From Tenrec ecaudatus (Eukaryota > Chordata > Mammalia > Afrosoricida > Tenrecidae), in the NCBI RefSeq assembly GCF_050624435.1, contig NC_134539.1:120511525-120575524 (forward strand): a stretch of DNA of 64,000 nucleotides, written 5' to 3'. Shown piece by piece: positions 11,336 to 20,494 of the stretch; position 1 is the first letter of the stretch, and each line of letters begins with the position of its first letter. The notes below the pieces were generated by a model. It worked only from the letters and a program-made list of their open reading frames with translations. It had not been told where the DNA came from and searched no databases. The translations under genes were made by a program, and so were the position numbers.

Positions 11336-11767
11336 CCTCAAGGCCAGGCTGGGACGCACTGGACAGGAAGAATCTAGAACCTAGACACTGTCCCCTGCCC
11401 AGTCCCCCAGGACCTTGGGTGGGGGCAATGACTGCCTCTTGTTCAGTGGCTGCCTGGACTTCCCATAGGACCCCCTCACTCCGTGGACATCCGGAGCCAG
11501 GCCTGGGAGCCGGGAGGAGGCAGTTGGAACTTTCTGGTGTACCTCCCTCAGCAATGAGCCGAGGACCACCGGGGAGGTGTTAATGAAACAGGGAAGCTGC
11601 CCACAGACCCAGGAGCTATTCCAATCTGACACCTCCCTCCCAGCCCCCACTAGTAATGAGCTGGGACCTGCCCTTCTCCCCAGAGAGGGGGGTGAGGGGA
11701 CAAGTCCTTGGGCATCTTTGCGGCTCCCAGGGCCTCCTCCCTTTGGTACTTGTCATGGCACTGGAGA

Positions 11768-11860
11768 GATGGCATTCACTGAGCGCATACTATGTTCTGT
11801 GAACCACGTCCCAGTCATTCCTCCTGCCATCCCCGCAGCAAGCTGCATGCTGGGCACTCT
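11768..11860 (+). repeat. L2-like relic
   Basis: 'attcactgagcgcatactat' followed by 'gttctgtgaacca' resembles the L2 3' segment 'attgagcacctactatgtgc'. Diverged. Confidence 0.45.
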
Positions 11861-12230
11861 CCCCCCACTTGGCAGGCGGAGCAGCTCAGGCTCACCAGGA
11901 GGCCTTTCCCCGAAAGAGTTCACATTTGGATCCTGATCTGGTTCCGAAATCTGTGTTGCTTGGTGCTTTTGCCACTGTGGCCCTGGCATGGGTCCACTGA
12001 GGACCTTGGGAGGAAGGTGGGGAGTGGGTGCACTGGGCCTCTGGACATGCACACAGCCTCTGGGCAGAGCAGGGGAGAAAGAAGGCAGCGTGGGCCCCAG
12101 CAGTGGGACCACCAGGCGCGGCCATCCCTGGCTATTCTCTCTGCGTTTGTTTTCCACTGGTGCCCAGAGTCAGCCACCGCCTGAGGAAGGGATTTTGCCT
12201 GAAAAGCTAGAAGAACAACCCTGCCCCCCA

Positions 12231-12231
<1 letters not shown>

Positions 12232-12278
<47 letters not shown>
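12232..12278. repeat. (CA)n microsatellite
   Basis: 47 bp of perfect CA repeat. Confidence 0.97.
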
Positions 12279-12283
<5 letters not shown>

Positions 12284-12339
12284 ACCTCTGCCTCCCACCC
12301 CCCAGAGGGAGGGGCTGAGTCCTCACAGTGGCGCAGAGC

Positions 12340-12440
12340 CCCGTGTTTGTAAACACCATTAATCAGGGATTAGCAGATGGGCATGCTAATTGCACCTGTG
12401 GAAGTGAGAGACCTAGAGGTTGATTACATTTACAAACTGT
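12340..12440. promoter_or_regulatory. Candidate conserved noncoding element
   Basis: A repeat-free block of about 100 bp with closely packed sites: 'gtttgtaaacacc' (forkhead-like), 'attaatc', 'gggattagc' (bicoid/OTX-type TAATCC on the other strand), 'gctaattgcacctg' (homeodomain site abutting an E-box) and 'gattacatttac'. The density suggests a regulatory element, but conservation is untested. Confidence 0.4.
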
Positions 12441-12839
12441 GGGGCTCCCTGGGCCTCACCCTGTGGGATGGGGGGGTACTCATTTAGAATCTCAGCCTAG
12501 GGGGGTGGCCTTTGAACCTCAGGCCAAAAGAGATTCCAGCCAAGGCCTGGTGGTGGGGTGGGAGTGGGGGGACAGTGCCTGCCACAATTCAGATGTTCTG
12601 GCATAAAGCCTTAAAAACCCTTCCCCTGGCCTGGCGCCCCCAGCGGAGACCCTGTGCGTGTCTTCCCTTTCCCTCTTCCTCCAGAGGCTGGTGGCAGCTG
12701 AGTTGCCTTAAAGAGAGGCCTTAAAGTCTGGGGAGAAACTGAGGTCTGTGTGGCAGCAGAGCGGAGCCCAGAGCTCAGTCCTCCGTCACCAGGCGTTATG
12801 GGGACTGTCTCATTTAACCCTAACCACATCCTGCGATGT

Positions 12840-12897
12840 GGCTCTGCTGGTCTCCCCATTGCACAGGTGGGCAAGACTGAGGCTTGGGAAAGGTTAG
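12840..12897 (+). repeat. MIR-like relic
   Basis: 'ctccccattgcacaggtggg' then 'caagactgaggcttgggaaa' matches the MIR stretch 'ccattttacagatgaggaaactgaggc'. Confidence 0.55.
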
Positions 12898-13576
12898 CGG
12901 GGACCTGTCCACCGTTACACTGCTGACAGTCTCTCTGCTCCCAGCCAAGCCCTACAGGAGATGCTCACCGCCAGCCCCAGCATACCCGGGGCCCGGGAAC
13001 CCAATTCCCCCATGTAGCACCTGTGATGTCAACTATGCGTCACAGGGCAGCCAGGCTGCATCATCACAGTGCTGAGTGCCACAGGCTGTTAGGGGACCAG
13101 CCTCATCCTTGTCCTTAGGCGTGTGTGGATTTCGAAGCAGTGTCTTGGACATGGGTGGGTGCTTCTGGAAGCTGGGGGCACCCTGAAGGAACTGAGGGGC
13201 CTGGCTCTAGGGTTCCCAGTTAACAGAACCAGGACCTAGGAGAAACCCATTTAAAAACCACTGCCCTGGGCTCTTGGCTACGTGCCACAGGAACTGGGGA
13301 GGCCAAAGACCGCAACCAAGGCTGGCCACTCGGCTGTGGTCAGATGGTGCCCTGGGGAGCAAGTGCTCATAGGGAGTGTACTAGAGCTTACAAAGGAGCG
13401 AGCTTCTTCCGCGTTCTCTACTTTCAGGAGGGCCTGCTGCAGATCGGGAGGTCCTCACACATTACAATAAGGAAAGGGAAGCGTTTACCTGAGAACAAAG
13501 GAGCAGAAGGCTTAAGGAAGGAGGGGGAGCGGACACGGGAAACACAGGGAGGAAGGAGGGTCTGTGCTGTGATATT

Positions 13577-13690
13577 GTGAGGTTGCGACCAATGTTGCGA
13601 ATCAAAGCGTGCATGAACTATTGGATGGAGAAGTGGTCTGCCCCGGAAACCTTCACCCAATCCACAAGAGGTGAAAACACAAAGCTTGTT
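13577..13690 (+). repeat. Unnamed dispersed repeat, copy 1
   Basis: 'aggttgcgaccaatgttgcg' then 'aatcaaagcgtgcatgaact' and 'attggatggagaagtggtct' align with 14593-14700 at about 70% by eye. Family not recognised. Confidence 0.55.
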
Positions 13691-13749
13691 AGCTGCCCAC
13701 CAGAGACCACTATGGACCCCATGGGACATGGGCGCCCCACCCCTCAGGC

Positions 13750-13868
13750 CCAACAGTCCTTTCTAGGCTGCTATCTTTATGGAAACAGAGCCAGGGGGTG
13801 GGTTAGAACCACCACCCTTTCAGTTAGCAGACAGAGTGCTTGCTCACTCTGCCGTGGGGCTTCTTAGA
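13750..13868 (-). repeat. AfroSINE fragment
   Basis: Antisense: 'gtgggttagaaccaccaccc', 'tttcagttagcagacagagt' and 'cactctgccgtggggct'. Confidence 0.7.
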
Positions 13869-13877
13869 GATCTCACT

Positions 13878-14082
13878 CAAAAAACAACTCACTGCCATTG
13901 AGTCCATTCTGACACAGGGCGACCTGACTGGACAGGGTAGAACTATAGGTTTTCCGAGGCTGTACCTCTTCCCAGGAGTAGAAAGCCTCTTCTTTCTCCC
14001 TCGAAGCAGCCGGTGGTTTTGAACTGCTGACCTTGTGGCTGACAGCCCCACGCATAACCCCGGCACCACAAGGGCTCCCATA
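13878..14082 (-). repeat. AfroSINE, near full length
   Basis: Antisense copy reading 'cactgccattgagtccattc', 'ccaggagtagaaagcctctt', 'ccggtggttttgaactgctg' and ending 'ccggcaccacaagggctccc'. Tail and head are both present. Confidence 0.85.
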
Positions 14083-14351
14083 GAGAGATTTAAGGTACTT
14101 TTAAACTAAAATCAGAATGTTTTCATAAAGTGACTTCATTAGAATGTCAAAAGAAATTTATTTCAGGGGAAGGTGGGTACAGTTGACTGTGGGCAAGACC
14201 CCGAGTTCCTCTCACCCTCCTTCTCCTTCCAGCAAAGCAAGAAGGTAAGTTATACCCATTTCAGAGAGGAGACTGAGGCTGGGGTAGGTCAGGCACTTGC
14301 TCCACCACAAGGACTCGCCCAGGGATACCTGGCCATGTCGAGAAGCCCTGG

Positions 14352-14545
14352 AGCATGATGGGTTAGGCTTCGGGCTGCTAACACATCAGTGGTCTACACT
14401 GACCACCACATACTCTGCAGGGAAAAGAGGAAGCTGCCTGTCCCTGTAGAGATTTCCATTTCCAGTCCCCGGAACCAGAGAGAGTCGCTAGCAGTCACAA
14501 CAGCCTGGATGATAGTGAGTTTCAACTGTTTGGGGTTTTTTTTTG
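14352..14545 (+). repeat. AfroSINE copy
   Basis: 'gagcatgatgggttaggctt', 'gggctgctaacacatcagtg' and, at the end, 'cctggatgatagtgagtttc'. Confidence 0.6.
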
Positions 14546-14592
14546 GGGGGGGAGGGGGGTTGGATTTTAGGGAGACATTTCTTGTCAATATG

Positions 14593-14700
14593 TGTAGGAG
14601 GATTGCAGCCAACATCACGAATCAAACTGTGTAGTGGCTATTAGATGGGGGACCAGTTTGCTCTGTCAATCCGCACCCTAGTCGCAATAAGGTTTTTGTT
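14593..14700 (+). repeat. Unnamed dispersed repeat, copy 2
   Basis: 'aggattgcagccaacatcac', 'gaatcaaactgtgtagtggc' and 'tattagatgggggaccagtt'; partner of 13577-13690. Confidence 0.55.
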
Positions 14701-15317
14701 TTTAATGTGGGGAACGGGCCGCCATGGGCACTGAGTGGCTAGAGGCAAACACCTTACAGTGTGGGCAGCCCCCACACAGAGAATTATTTGTCCCGAAGTG
14801 CCCATAGAGCTGAGGGCGTGAGAGTCTGCTCTGCGGGTTGTTGGCCTTGGCTACACACGGGACCTTCTGGGGGAGCTTTCACCTATCCTGACGCCCAGGA
14901 TGCACCCCGGCCAGCGAACATCAGACTCTAGGGTAGGTCCCTGGTATCGGGCCTTCCCTCACCTCCCCAAACTGGCAAGGTGTTTCCAGTGCGTGGTCAG
15001 GGTTGAGGAAGCACACTGCTGGCTCTGCTGCCATCTTGGGATCCTCAGGAAGTCTGGGATACAGAGAACATCATTCCCACTGTTCTCACCACCTCACAGG
15101 GAACCAAGTGTGCGCTTTGGCTCACCGGTTCTTTTGACTGAGGTGGGATGATTGACAGCATGGGACAGTCAAAGGGAAGGGGGAGGAGGTGTTGTCACTC
15201 TTCTCTGCTGAGGCCACAGCCAGGAATCCCGGCCCCACCCCACCCACCCCAAGTGCTTCCCAAAGCTTCTCTTAGAGGCTGTGGCCCAAAGAGCAAGGCT
15301 GCCGCCTACTGGAGGAT

Positions 15318-15967
15318 AGACGGAACACCACATTTATTGAATGCTTGTTGGACGATGTTTTTACCTGAGCTTCACATCACAAACACCCCTGGAGGAAAAG
15401 TGCAGGCGAGGGCCTCAGCTCAGGCACCTGATGGAGCGGTTGGCTCACACCACCAGAGCTCCAGGATTCATCCGGGTTGGGGTGCTGGAGCTGCAACTAG
15501 GTTGGCTGACTCCACAGAAGGTCCCAGCCCGATTTCTTCAAACCCACAGCCAGACAGGAGCCCCTTGGGCTGGGCTGCCCACTGCCCTCTTCTTTCTTGG
15601 CATCCGGACAGCCCCTCTGTCTTTCAAGAAGGTCCAGAGAGGCCAAGCCCTCCGTGCTAGTCTGAGGTGGAAATGAACAAGCTTCATCTCCGTATCCAAG
15701 GTCCGCATCAAAATAGGAAACCCACTCTGCAGGTCTCCACGGCAAAAGTCCCCAGGTGCGCAACCTGGGTCTGGGCACACACTCACAGGCTTGGCACTGC
15801 CCGGCCCCTGCCCTCCAGCTCACCCACTCGAATTGGGCAGTCCAAGACAGCCCCGTTCTGGCCGCCTTTTTCTGAACCCAAAGACAGTCCGGGATGCCGA
15901 GCCCCTTGGGGCCCCAGGAGCATGGGTGAGGATTCTGGAGAGTCTTGGCCACGCCACCCCTTTCTAC
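15318..15967 (-). other. MRM1: MRM1 3' untranslated region (predicted)
   Basis: Runs from the MRM1 stop codon to about 15 nt past an AATAAA hexamer at 15338-15333 on the minus strand. The poly(A) signal lies in an L2-like stretch ('caagcattcaataaatgtgg' on the minus strand), so the 3' end is uncertain. Its first part probably corresponds to C-terminal coding sequence in other mammals (see MRM1). Confidence 0.45.
15333..15338 (-). terminator. Candidate MRM1 poly(A) signal AATAAA
   Basis: The plus strand reads tttatt; the first canonical hexamer found downstream of the stop on the gene strand, about 630 nt away. Confidence 0.45.
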
Positions 15968-16017
15968 CTATGCAGGGAACTCCTTTCTCTGGCTGCAGAT
16001 GGCGTGAAGGAGAATCC
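15968..16017 (-). CDS. MRM1: MRM1 coding exon 5 (terminal)
   Basis: Acceptor ctgtctgcag precedes the GG that completes Gly302. The exon encodes the end of motif 3 and 15 further residues ending KEFPA, then TAG. The same frame stays open for about 157 codons beyond this single stop. Confidence 0.85.
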
Positions 16018-18066
16018 CTGCAGACAGACAGAAAGACAAAGGGGAGAGGGTAGGCTCATGCTCGGAGCTCTTGCGGTGGGCCTGCTGTGGCCCAGGTCCA
16101 CCCCCATCACCTCCTCAGGAAGGACCGTGTGCCTCATTGTGCGCAAGAGCAAATGGACAACAGAAAGCCTACGTGACTTGTTTAGGAAAGGCGAGCCATT
16201 AAACAGGCTGGGAGGGAAGTTACACCTGTGCCATCAGAGACGCAGGAGACTCACCTGCAGCCACGGAGACATTCAAGGACTCGAGTCCAGCAGGCAGCTG
16301 CCGCCGAGGCAGAATGGTGAGGAGAAGCTGGCAGGAGGCCTGTACCTCCCGGGACAAGCCGGAGCCCTCGTTCCCTGCAGGGCCAGGGCACGAGGTTAGG
16401 GATGGCTTAGTCGGACAATTAGGTGTGCAAATGTATGCCTTAGCGCAGGTACCTACCTAGCACCAGGAGAGTGGGCTGCTCCCAGAGGAACTCCAAGCAG
16501 CTGGTGATAGGGATGTTAGGGGACTCTGGGATCTCGGGCCCAGGGCAGCCCACGGTGCCCGCCACAAGCCAGCCCTGCCGGGCTTTGGTCTGCAAGCAGG
16601 AGACGGAACGTTATTTGCTCTAGCTCAGCAAATCTTTATCAGAGCCCTGGCCCCGGAGAGCCCAGTCTGCTCCTTATATATTCATTCACTTACCCTGTCA
16701 ACTCAATTCAATGACTACTAAGCACCCGGAATGGGCCAGGTTCAGGTCTAGGTACTGGAGATAAGGTGGTGCGTAAAACAGAATAAAAAGCCAGTGTCAC
16801 GGAAGGGAGTTCTGGGAAGGGCTCGTGGGAGTGTGTGTGTATGCGGATGCACGCTGAAGTGGGAGTTTTCCCCCACCCCCACCCCCAGCTGCCAAACACA
16901 GGGCAATACTGCCATCGTGTGTGCAGCACGAGAAGTACAGCTGAAGTGAGGCGCAAGGTTGGGGTCTCTTATTTCTTATTTACAAAATCTTATTTGCTAC
17001 TTTGGGAGGACGCCTTTCAAACTGGGTCAAGGAACGAGGCCTCTTCTCCACCAGCTCCCCAGGTTAAGAGATGGAGTGAGGGTCTTGGACTCCAGATACA
17101 GCTCCGTTTTGTGGTTTTACAAACTTCGAGATCACCCCCTTGCCAATGGGGTCTAAAAGGCCCTAGAACACGATACATAGCTACCTGCCCCTTCACCCTG
17201 CCCGCATCGGCTGGGGCTCATTACCTGCAGAAAGCCGGCCAGGTCATCGGCGGAGTACACATCCATCACCTCCACAGCCCCCGCGCTGGCCTTGCTGACT
17301 ACTGGGGTGAGCGGGCAGCTGCAAAACGTCCCCACATCAGACAGGGCAACCCCAAGCCCAGTGCCCTCCCCACCCCCACCCCTAGGGGGGTTAAGGATGA
17401 GCGTTCCTTCGGGAGGCCAGACTGAGAAATGACCCGGGGGGTCAATGTGCTCAGGAACTCAGCCGCCCCTCCAAGCTGGGGGCACATGACGGGTACGGGG
17501 CGTCCGTGCCTGCTTCTGCTGCTAGTGATGACTTTATCCACGCCGAGGAAGTGGGCAGAGCGCAGCACGGCCCCGAGATTCCGGGGGTCCTGGAGCCCCT
17601 CGAGGACGAGCCACAGCTGCTGCGGGTCGTCGCCTGGACTTGCCTCCTGGGCCTCAGTCCAAGGCTGGGCACGCAGCGGGCTCACCTCCATGCACACGCC
17701 CTGGTGGACCTGGTGGTGGCACAGGGCGTCCAGCTTCCGCCGTAGAGGCCGCAACACTGGGATGCCCCGCGCCTCGGCCACCCGACGCAGCTCGGCCCGC
17801 TCCCCGTGCAGCCCAGCTCTGCCGGCCTGGAGCAGGAGCCGCGCCACGCGACGGCGGGCAGCCCGCAAGGCCAGGGAGCACGGAGACACGCCGAACAGGA
17901 GCTCCAGCGGCGGAGCCGAACGCCGGCTGGGAGCCAGGTCGTCGAACCGCAGGCGGCTTAGCTCCTCCCCGCCCGGGCGGGGACCAGCCTCCTGGGAGAA
18001 GCGGCTGACTGGGAGGCGAAGGGAGCAAGCTCTGACCGCGTCCCGGGCGAAAACGAGCAAAGCCAT
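15968..18066 (-). CDS. MRM1: MRM1, mitochondrial rRNA 2'-O-ribose methyltransferase 1 (5 exons, 317 aa)
   Basis: Spliced coding exons on the minus strand: 18066-17510, 17318-17225, 16589-16457, 16374-16255, 16017-15968 (954 nt). The product is a SpoU/TrmH-family SPOUT methyltransferase, related to bacterial RlmB. In mammals it methylates the ribose of a guanosine in 16S mt-rRNA inside mitochondria. The N-terminal ~25 residues are Arg/Ala/Leu-rich, as in a targeting peptide. A substrate-binding region follows, then SPOUT motif 1 ([11 protein letters not shown], residues 160-170), motif 2 (LVLGNEGSG, 259-267) and motif 3 (SLNVSVAAG, 294-302). The start has a good context (gccATGg). Oddities: intron 1 can only be spliced in frame with a GC donor, and a TAG after residue 317 ends the protein about 36 residues before the human length I recall. 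The catalytic core is intact, so it is probably functional. Confidence 0.93.
16255..16374 (-). CDS. MRM1: MRM1 coding exon 4
   Basis: Acceptor ccctgcag, donor gtgagt. 120 nt encoding residues 262-301: NEGSG of motif 2, then the [10 protein letters not shown] segment and motif 3 Asn. Confidence 0.93.
16457..16589 (-). CDS. MRM1: MRM1 coding exon 3
   Basis: Acceptor cttgcag, donor gtaggt. 133 nt encoding residues 218-261 (starts [14 protein letters not shown], ends TLLVL). Confidence 0.93.
16690..16800 (+). repeat. L2 relic in MRM1 intron 2
   Basis: 'caattcaatgactactaagc', 'gggccaggttcaggtctagg' and 'tactggagataaggtggtgc' match the L2 3' pattern 'attgagcacctactatgtgccaggcac...tggggata' with divergence. 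Confidence 0.6.
17225..17318 (-). CDS. MRM1: MRM1 coding exon 2
   Basis: Acceptor ttttgcag, donor gtaatg. 94 nt; the first base completes a Ser codon, then [13 protein letters not shown]...GFLQ. Confidence 0.92.
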
Positions 18067-18330
18067 GGCGAGAGCTGCGCTGCGGCCCTGATGCCGCGGC
18101 CGCGTCCCGGCACAGTTACCACCGTCGGGTCCCGCTTCCAAGCACCCAATACAGGCCCGAAGGGCACCCTCACCACACCCACTCAGAAGCACACGCAGCC
18201 CCAGCCCCAAACCCGACTGCTCAATCGCGGCCGCCCACCTCCCCGCTCCCACGTGCACCGCTCCGCTTCCGGGTTCGCGCGGGCCCCGCCCCTCGTCCCG
18301 ACTACACAGCGCGCATGCCCAGCCGCCAGG
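17500..18330. promoter_or_regulatory. MRM1 CpG island and promoter
   Basis: CpG-dense sequence over exon 1 and upstream, no TATA box. Upstream of the start are an E-box cacgtg (18250-18255), an ETS/GABP-type site cccggaagcg on the minus strand (18264-18273) and an NRF1-like gcgcatgc (18311-18318). GABP plus NRF1 is a common pairing in nuclear genes for mitochondrial proteins. Confidence 0.6.
17510..18066 (-). CDS. MRM1: MRM1 coding exon 1
   Basis: 557 nt, residues 1-185 plus two bases. The only donor that keeps phase 2 and joins to exon 2 is ...agcag|GCACGG, a GC donor with the +5 G kept. Alternative GT dinucleotides nearby give the wrong phase. Confidence 0.88.
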
Positions 18331-18554
18331 CTGTTCCCACAGCGCCCCCTGCAGGGCTGGATGAGCGGCGACCTTCAACGGGCGGCAGCCAAGGCCCAGG
18401 GAGTGTCACTTCACCCATGTCCAGCAAGCCCTGGGTCCTCCACCTGCGCTCCGCCAAGCTTCCTCCAATGGCAGGAGCTGTAGAGAGCTTCTGGGTCCTT
18501 AGCTGCGGGGATGGCATTCACGCAGAGGCTGACAAAGGGCACTTGAAAAACAAC

Positions 18555-18737
18555 ACTCAAAACCAAGCCCCCTGCCATCTAGTCCCTTTGACTAGGGAGA
18601 CCCTGAAGGGCAGAGTAGACCCGACCTAGAGGGTTTCGGAAGCTGTCGATCTTTAGAGATCTTTCTCCCATGCAGCAGCTGGGGGCTTCACCTCGTTTTC
18701 TGTTAGCAGTCCAAAGTTTAAAGCACCCCGGGGGTCC
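18555..18737 (-). repeat. AfroSINE copy
   Basis: Antisense: 'ccctgccatctagtcccttt', 'ctttctcccatgcagcagct', 'tctgttagcagtccaaagtt' and 'agcaccccgggggtccct'. Confidence 0.75.
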
Positions 18738-18884
18738 CTAAGGACATTCTCGGGGGGGGGGGGGGGGGTGTTACCCTTCCAGCTCACCAGTCTGGTGCCC
18801 TCCCCCCCAGATGCAAACCAAACCCACCAGAACCACTGCTGTCAGGGTGATGCTGGCTCATAACTACTCCAGGGCAGAGTAGGG

Positions 18885-19410
18885 CATCTGTGTGAGCCCA
18901 GGTTGACTAGAGAAACAAATCCAGGGAGACTCGTGTGTGTATGAGCTATATTTGAAATAAAAAAGAAAGGGCTTTATATAGAGAAATTGTACATTAAGAA
19001 AATATCCCAGCCCTGTCCAGATCAAGTCCATAGTCGATATTAGCCTATATGTCCAATACCAATCTATAAAGTCCTCTTCAGATTCACGGAATGCACGCAA
19101 TGGCACCGAGTGCAGGAAGATCACAGGCCAGTGGGTGGAAAGTCTTGTGGATTCAGCAGCAGTGTAAGCATCTCATCGCTGGCAAGGGATCTCCACATGG
19201 CTTCTCCAGCTCCAAGGCTCTGGCTACCACCAGCCTGTCTCCATGTATCTTGTCAACTGCAATGTCTCTCAGGGAGTGAGTCTGCGCCCTGCCTCAAGCG
19301 AGCTATTTATCTCTTTAGTGCCTCTAAATGAGGTCATCACTCTGCAAGCTGATTGACAGGCCAAACTCCAGCCCTTCACTCTTAATCCTCAAATTGGCAA
19401 CAGAGTATGT
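18885..19410 (-). repeat. Medium-length interspersed repeat, unnamed family (copy 2)
   Basis: Inverse orientation partner of 6968-7490. The plus strand begins 'gtgtgagcccaggttgacta' 'gagaaacaaatcc' and ends 'cttaatcctcaaattggcaa' 'cagagtatgtaac'. Afrotherian-type repeat by context; class unknown. Confidence 0.65.
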
Positions 19411-19914
19411 AACTAGCACAGCATCCATGTCAGCACCAGTGCTGGGAGACTGGCCTCCAGATGCCCTCCCCATGCCTTGTCTGACCAGCCCCACCAGCCA
19501 CCATGACTCCAGCAACAACTTCCTGTCCTGCAGCCACTCTTCTCAGAACTGACAGCTCTACTTCCGTCCTACCCTGCTGACCAACCAGCTGATGCCCTTG
19601 GCAGCTTCCCTTGCTCAGCAGTCAGCCCCCATCTCCCTCTGGCACCAGCTTCTGTGCAGTCCCCACAGCACTGCATGCTCTTTCGGCCTCCCGGGCATGT
19701 GCCACGTCCGTCTGCTATTCTGGCTGGGAAACCCCTGCCTACTTCAAGACCTGGCCCCAGCCCACTTGTGCTGTTCATGGTGGCAACCCAACCCGCAGGA
19801 GTGCTGCCCCACAGCCACCCACCTGCTCTCTCACCTGAGAGGTGTCCTGAGACACAATCACCCTGGAGAAGGTGGGAGAACTGAACACTGAAAATCACTC
19901 GAAAGCCAATGTAG

Positions 19915-20452
19915 GTTGCTTGAAATGTCTTTTAATTTTCATAGTGAAATGCACTGGGGAGCTGGGCCCTGGTGTTCTGAAGCCACTGTCTGAGGAATGG
20001 CCCCACCCAGGCTAAGAAGCCCAGATTGGGCTGGGGAAGGGGCGGGGAAGCTGGGAGTGGAGGGAAGGAAGCCTGGGGCCCAGGATGGCCATTGGGATGT
20101 CAGGTTACCCACCCCTGAGGGCAAGAATTGGGGAATAAGATTGGCCTCTTTCTGATCCCTGCTCCTTTCCCAGGCAAAATGGAAGCAGGTTACTGGGGAG
20201 AGCAGGCACAGGCCAAGGGTCCCAAGCAGGGGACTGGAGCATGTGAAGGGGCGAACCAAGTTCTCTTCTCTCCCAAGTTCACTTTTCACATTTGCGATGG
20301 CAACCATTTGGCAATATAAACCCCCCAGACACACATACCCACACATCTTTGCTAGCCCCTGGTGGAAATGAGGAAAGGAAGTACAATCCAGGGGTCCACA
20401 GAGGCAGGAGCCAAGCCATTGGGGGGGGGGGAGAGGAGCTCCCCACAGGACA
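19915..20452 (-). other. DHRS11: DHRS11 3' untranslated region (predicted)
   Basis: From the stop codon to about 15 nt past an ATTAAA hexamer at 19936-19931 (minus strand). Length about 530 nt. No repeat is recognised in it. Confidence 0.55.
19931..19936 (-). terminator. Candidate DHRS11 poly(A) signal ATTAAA
   Basis: The plus strand reads tttaat; the common variant hexamer, in context gaaaattaaaagacattt on the gene strand. Confidence 0.5.
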
Positions 20453-20494
20453 CTAAGTCACCTGCTCCGTGGGCCTCAAGTGGATGTCTCCGAT
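20453..20494 (-). CDS. DHRS11: DHRS11 coding exon 7 (terminal)
   Basis: Acceptor ttctgcag; encodes IGDIHLRPTEQVT and TAG. Confidence 0.95.
   Translation of the reverse strand: MGDIHLRPTEQVT

Larger units (their letters stand above)
18331..19914. other. MRM1-DHRS11 intergenic spacer
   Basis: No gene seen. Contains an antisense AfroSINE (18555-18735), an 18-19 bp G run at about 18751, the unnamed 520-bp repeat copy 2 (18885-19410), and pyrimidine-rich unique sequence at 19420-19910. Confidence 0.7.

Noticed and set aside
15148-16399. Several 100-200 codon plus-strand frames near the MRM1 3' end
   Set aside because: They overlap the MRM1 3' UTR and exons in antisense, with no homology that I can recognise.
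17429-18091. 220-codon plus-strand frame over MRM1 exon 1
   Set aside because: Antisense shadow of a GC-rich exon, with Arg/Ser-rich random composition and no domain.
18067-18378. In-frame upstream extension of MRM1 (about 104 codons)
   Set aside because: CpG-island sequence lacks stop codons; the start at 18066 fits the family and has good context, and promoter motifs lie inside the supposed extension.
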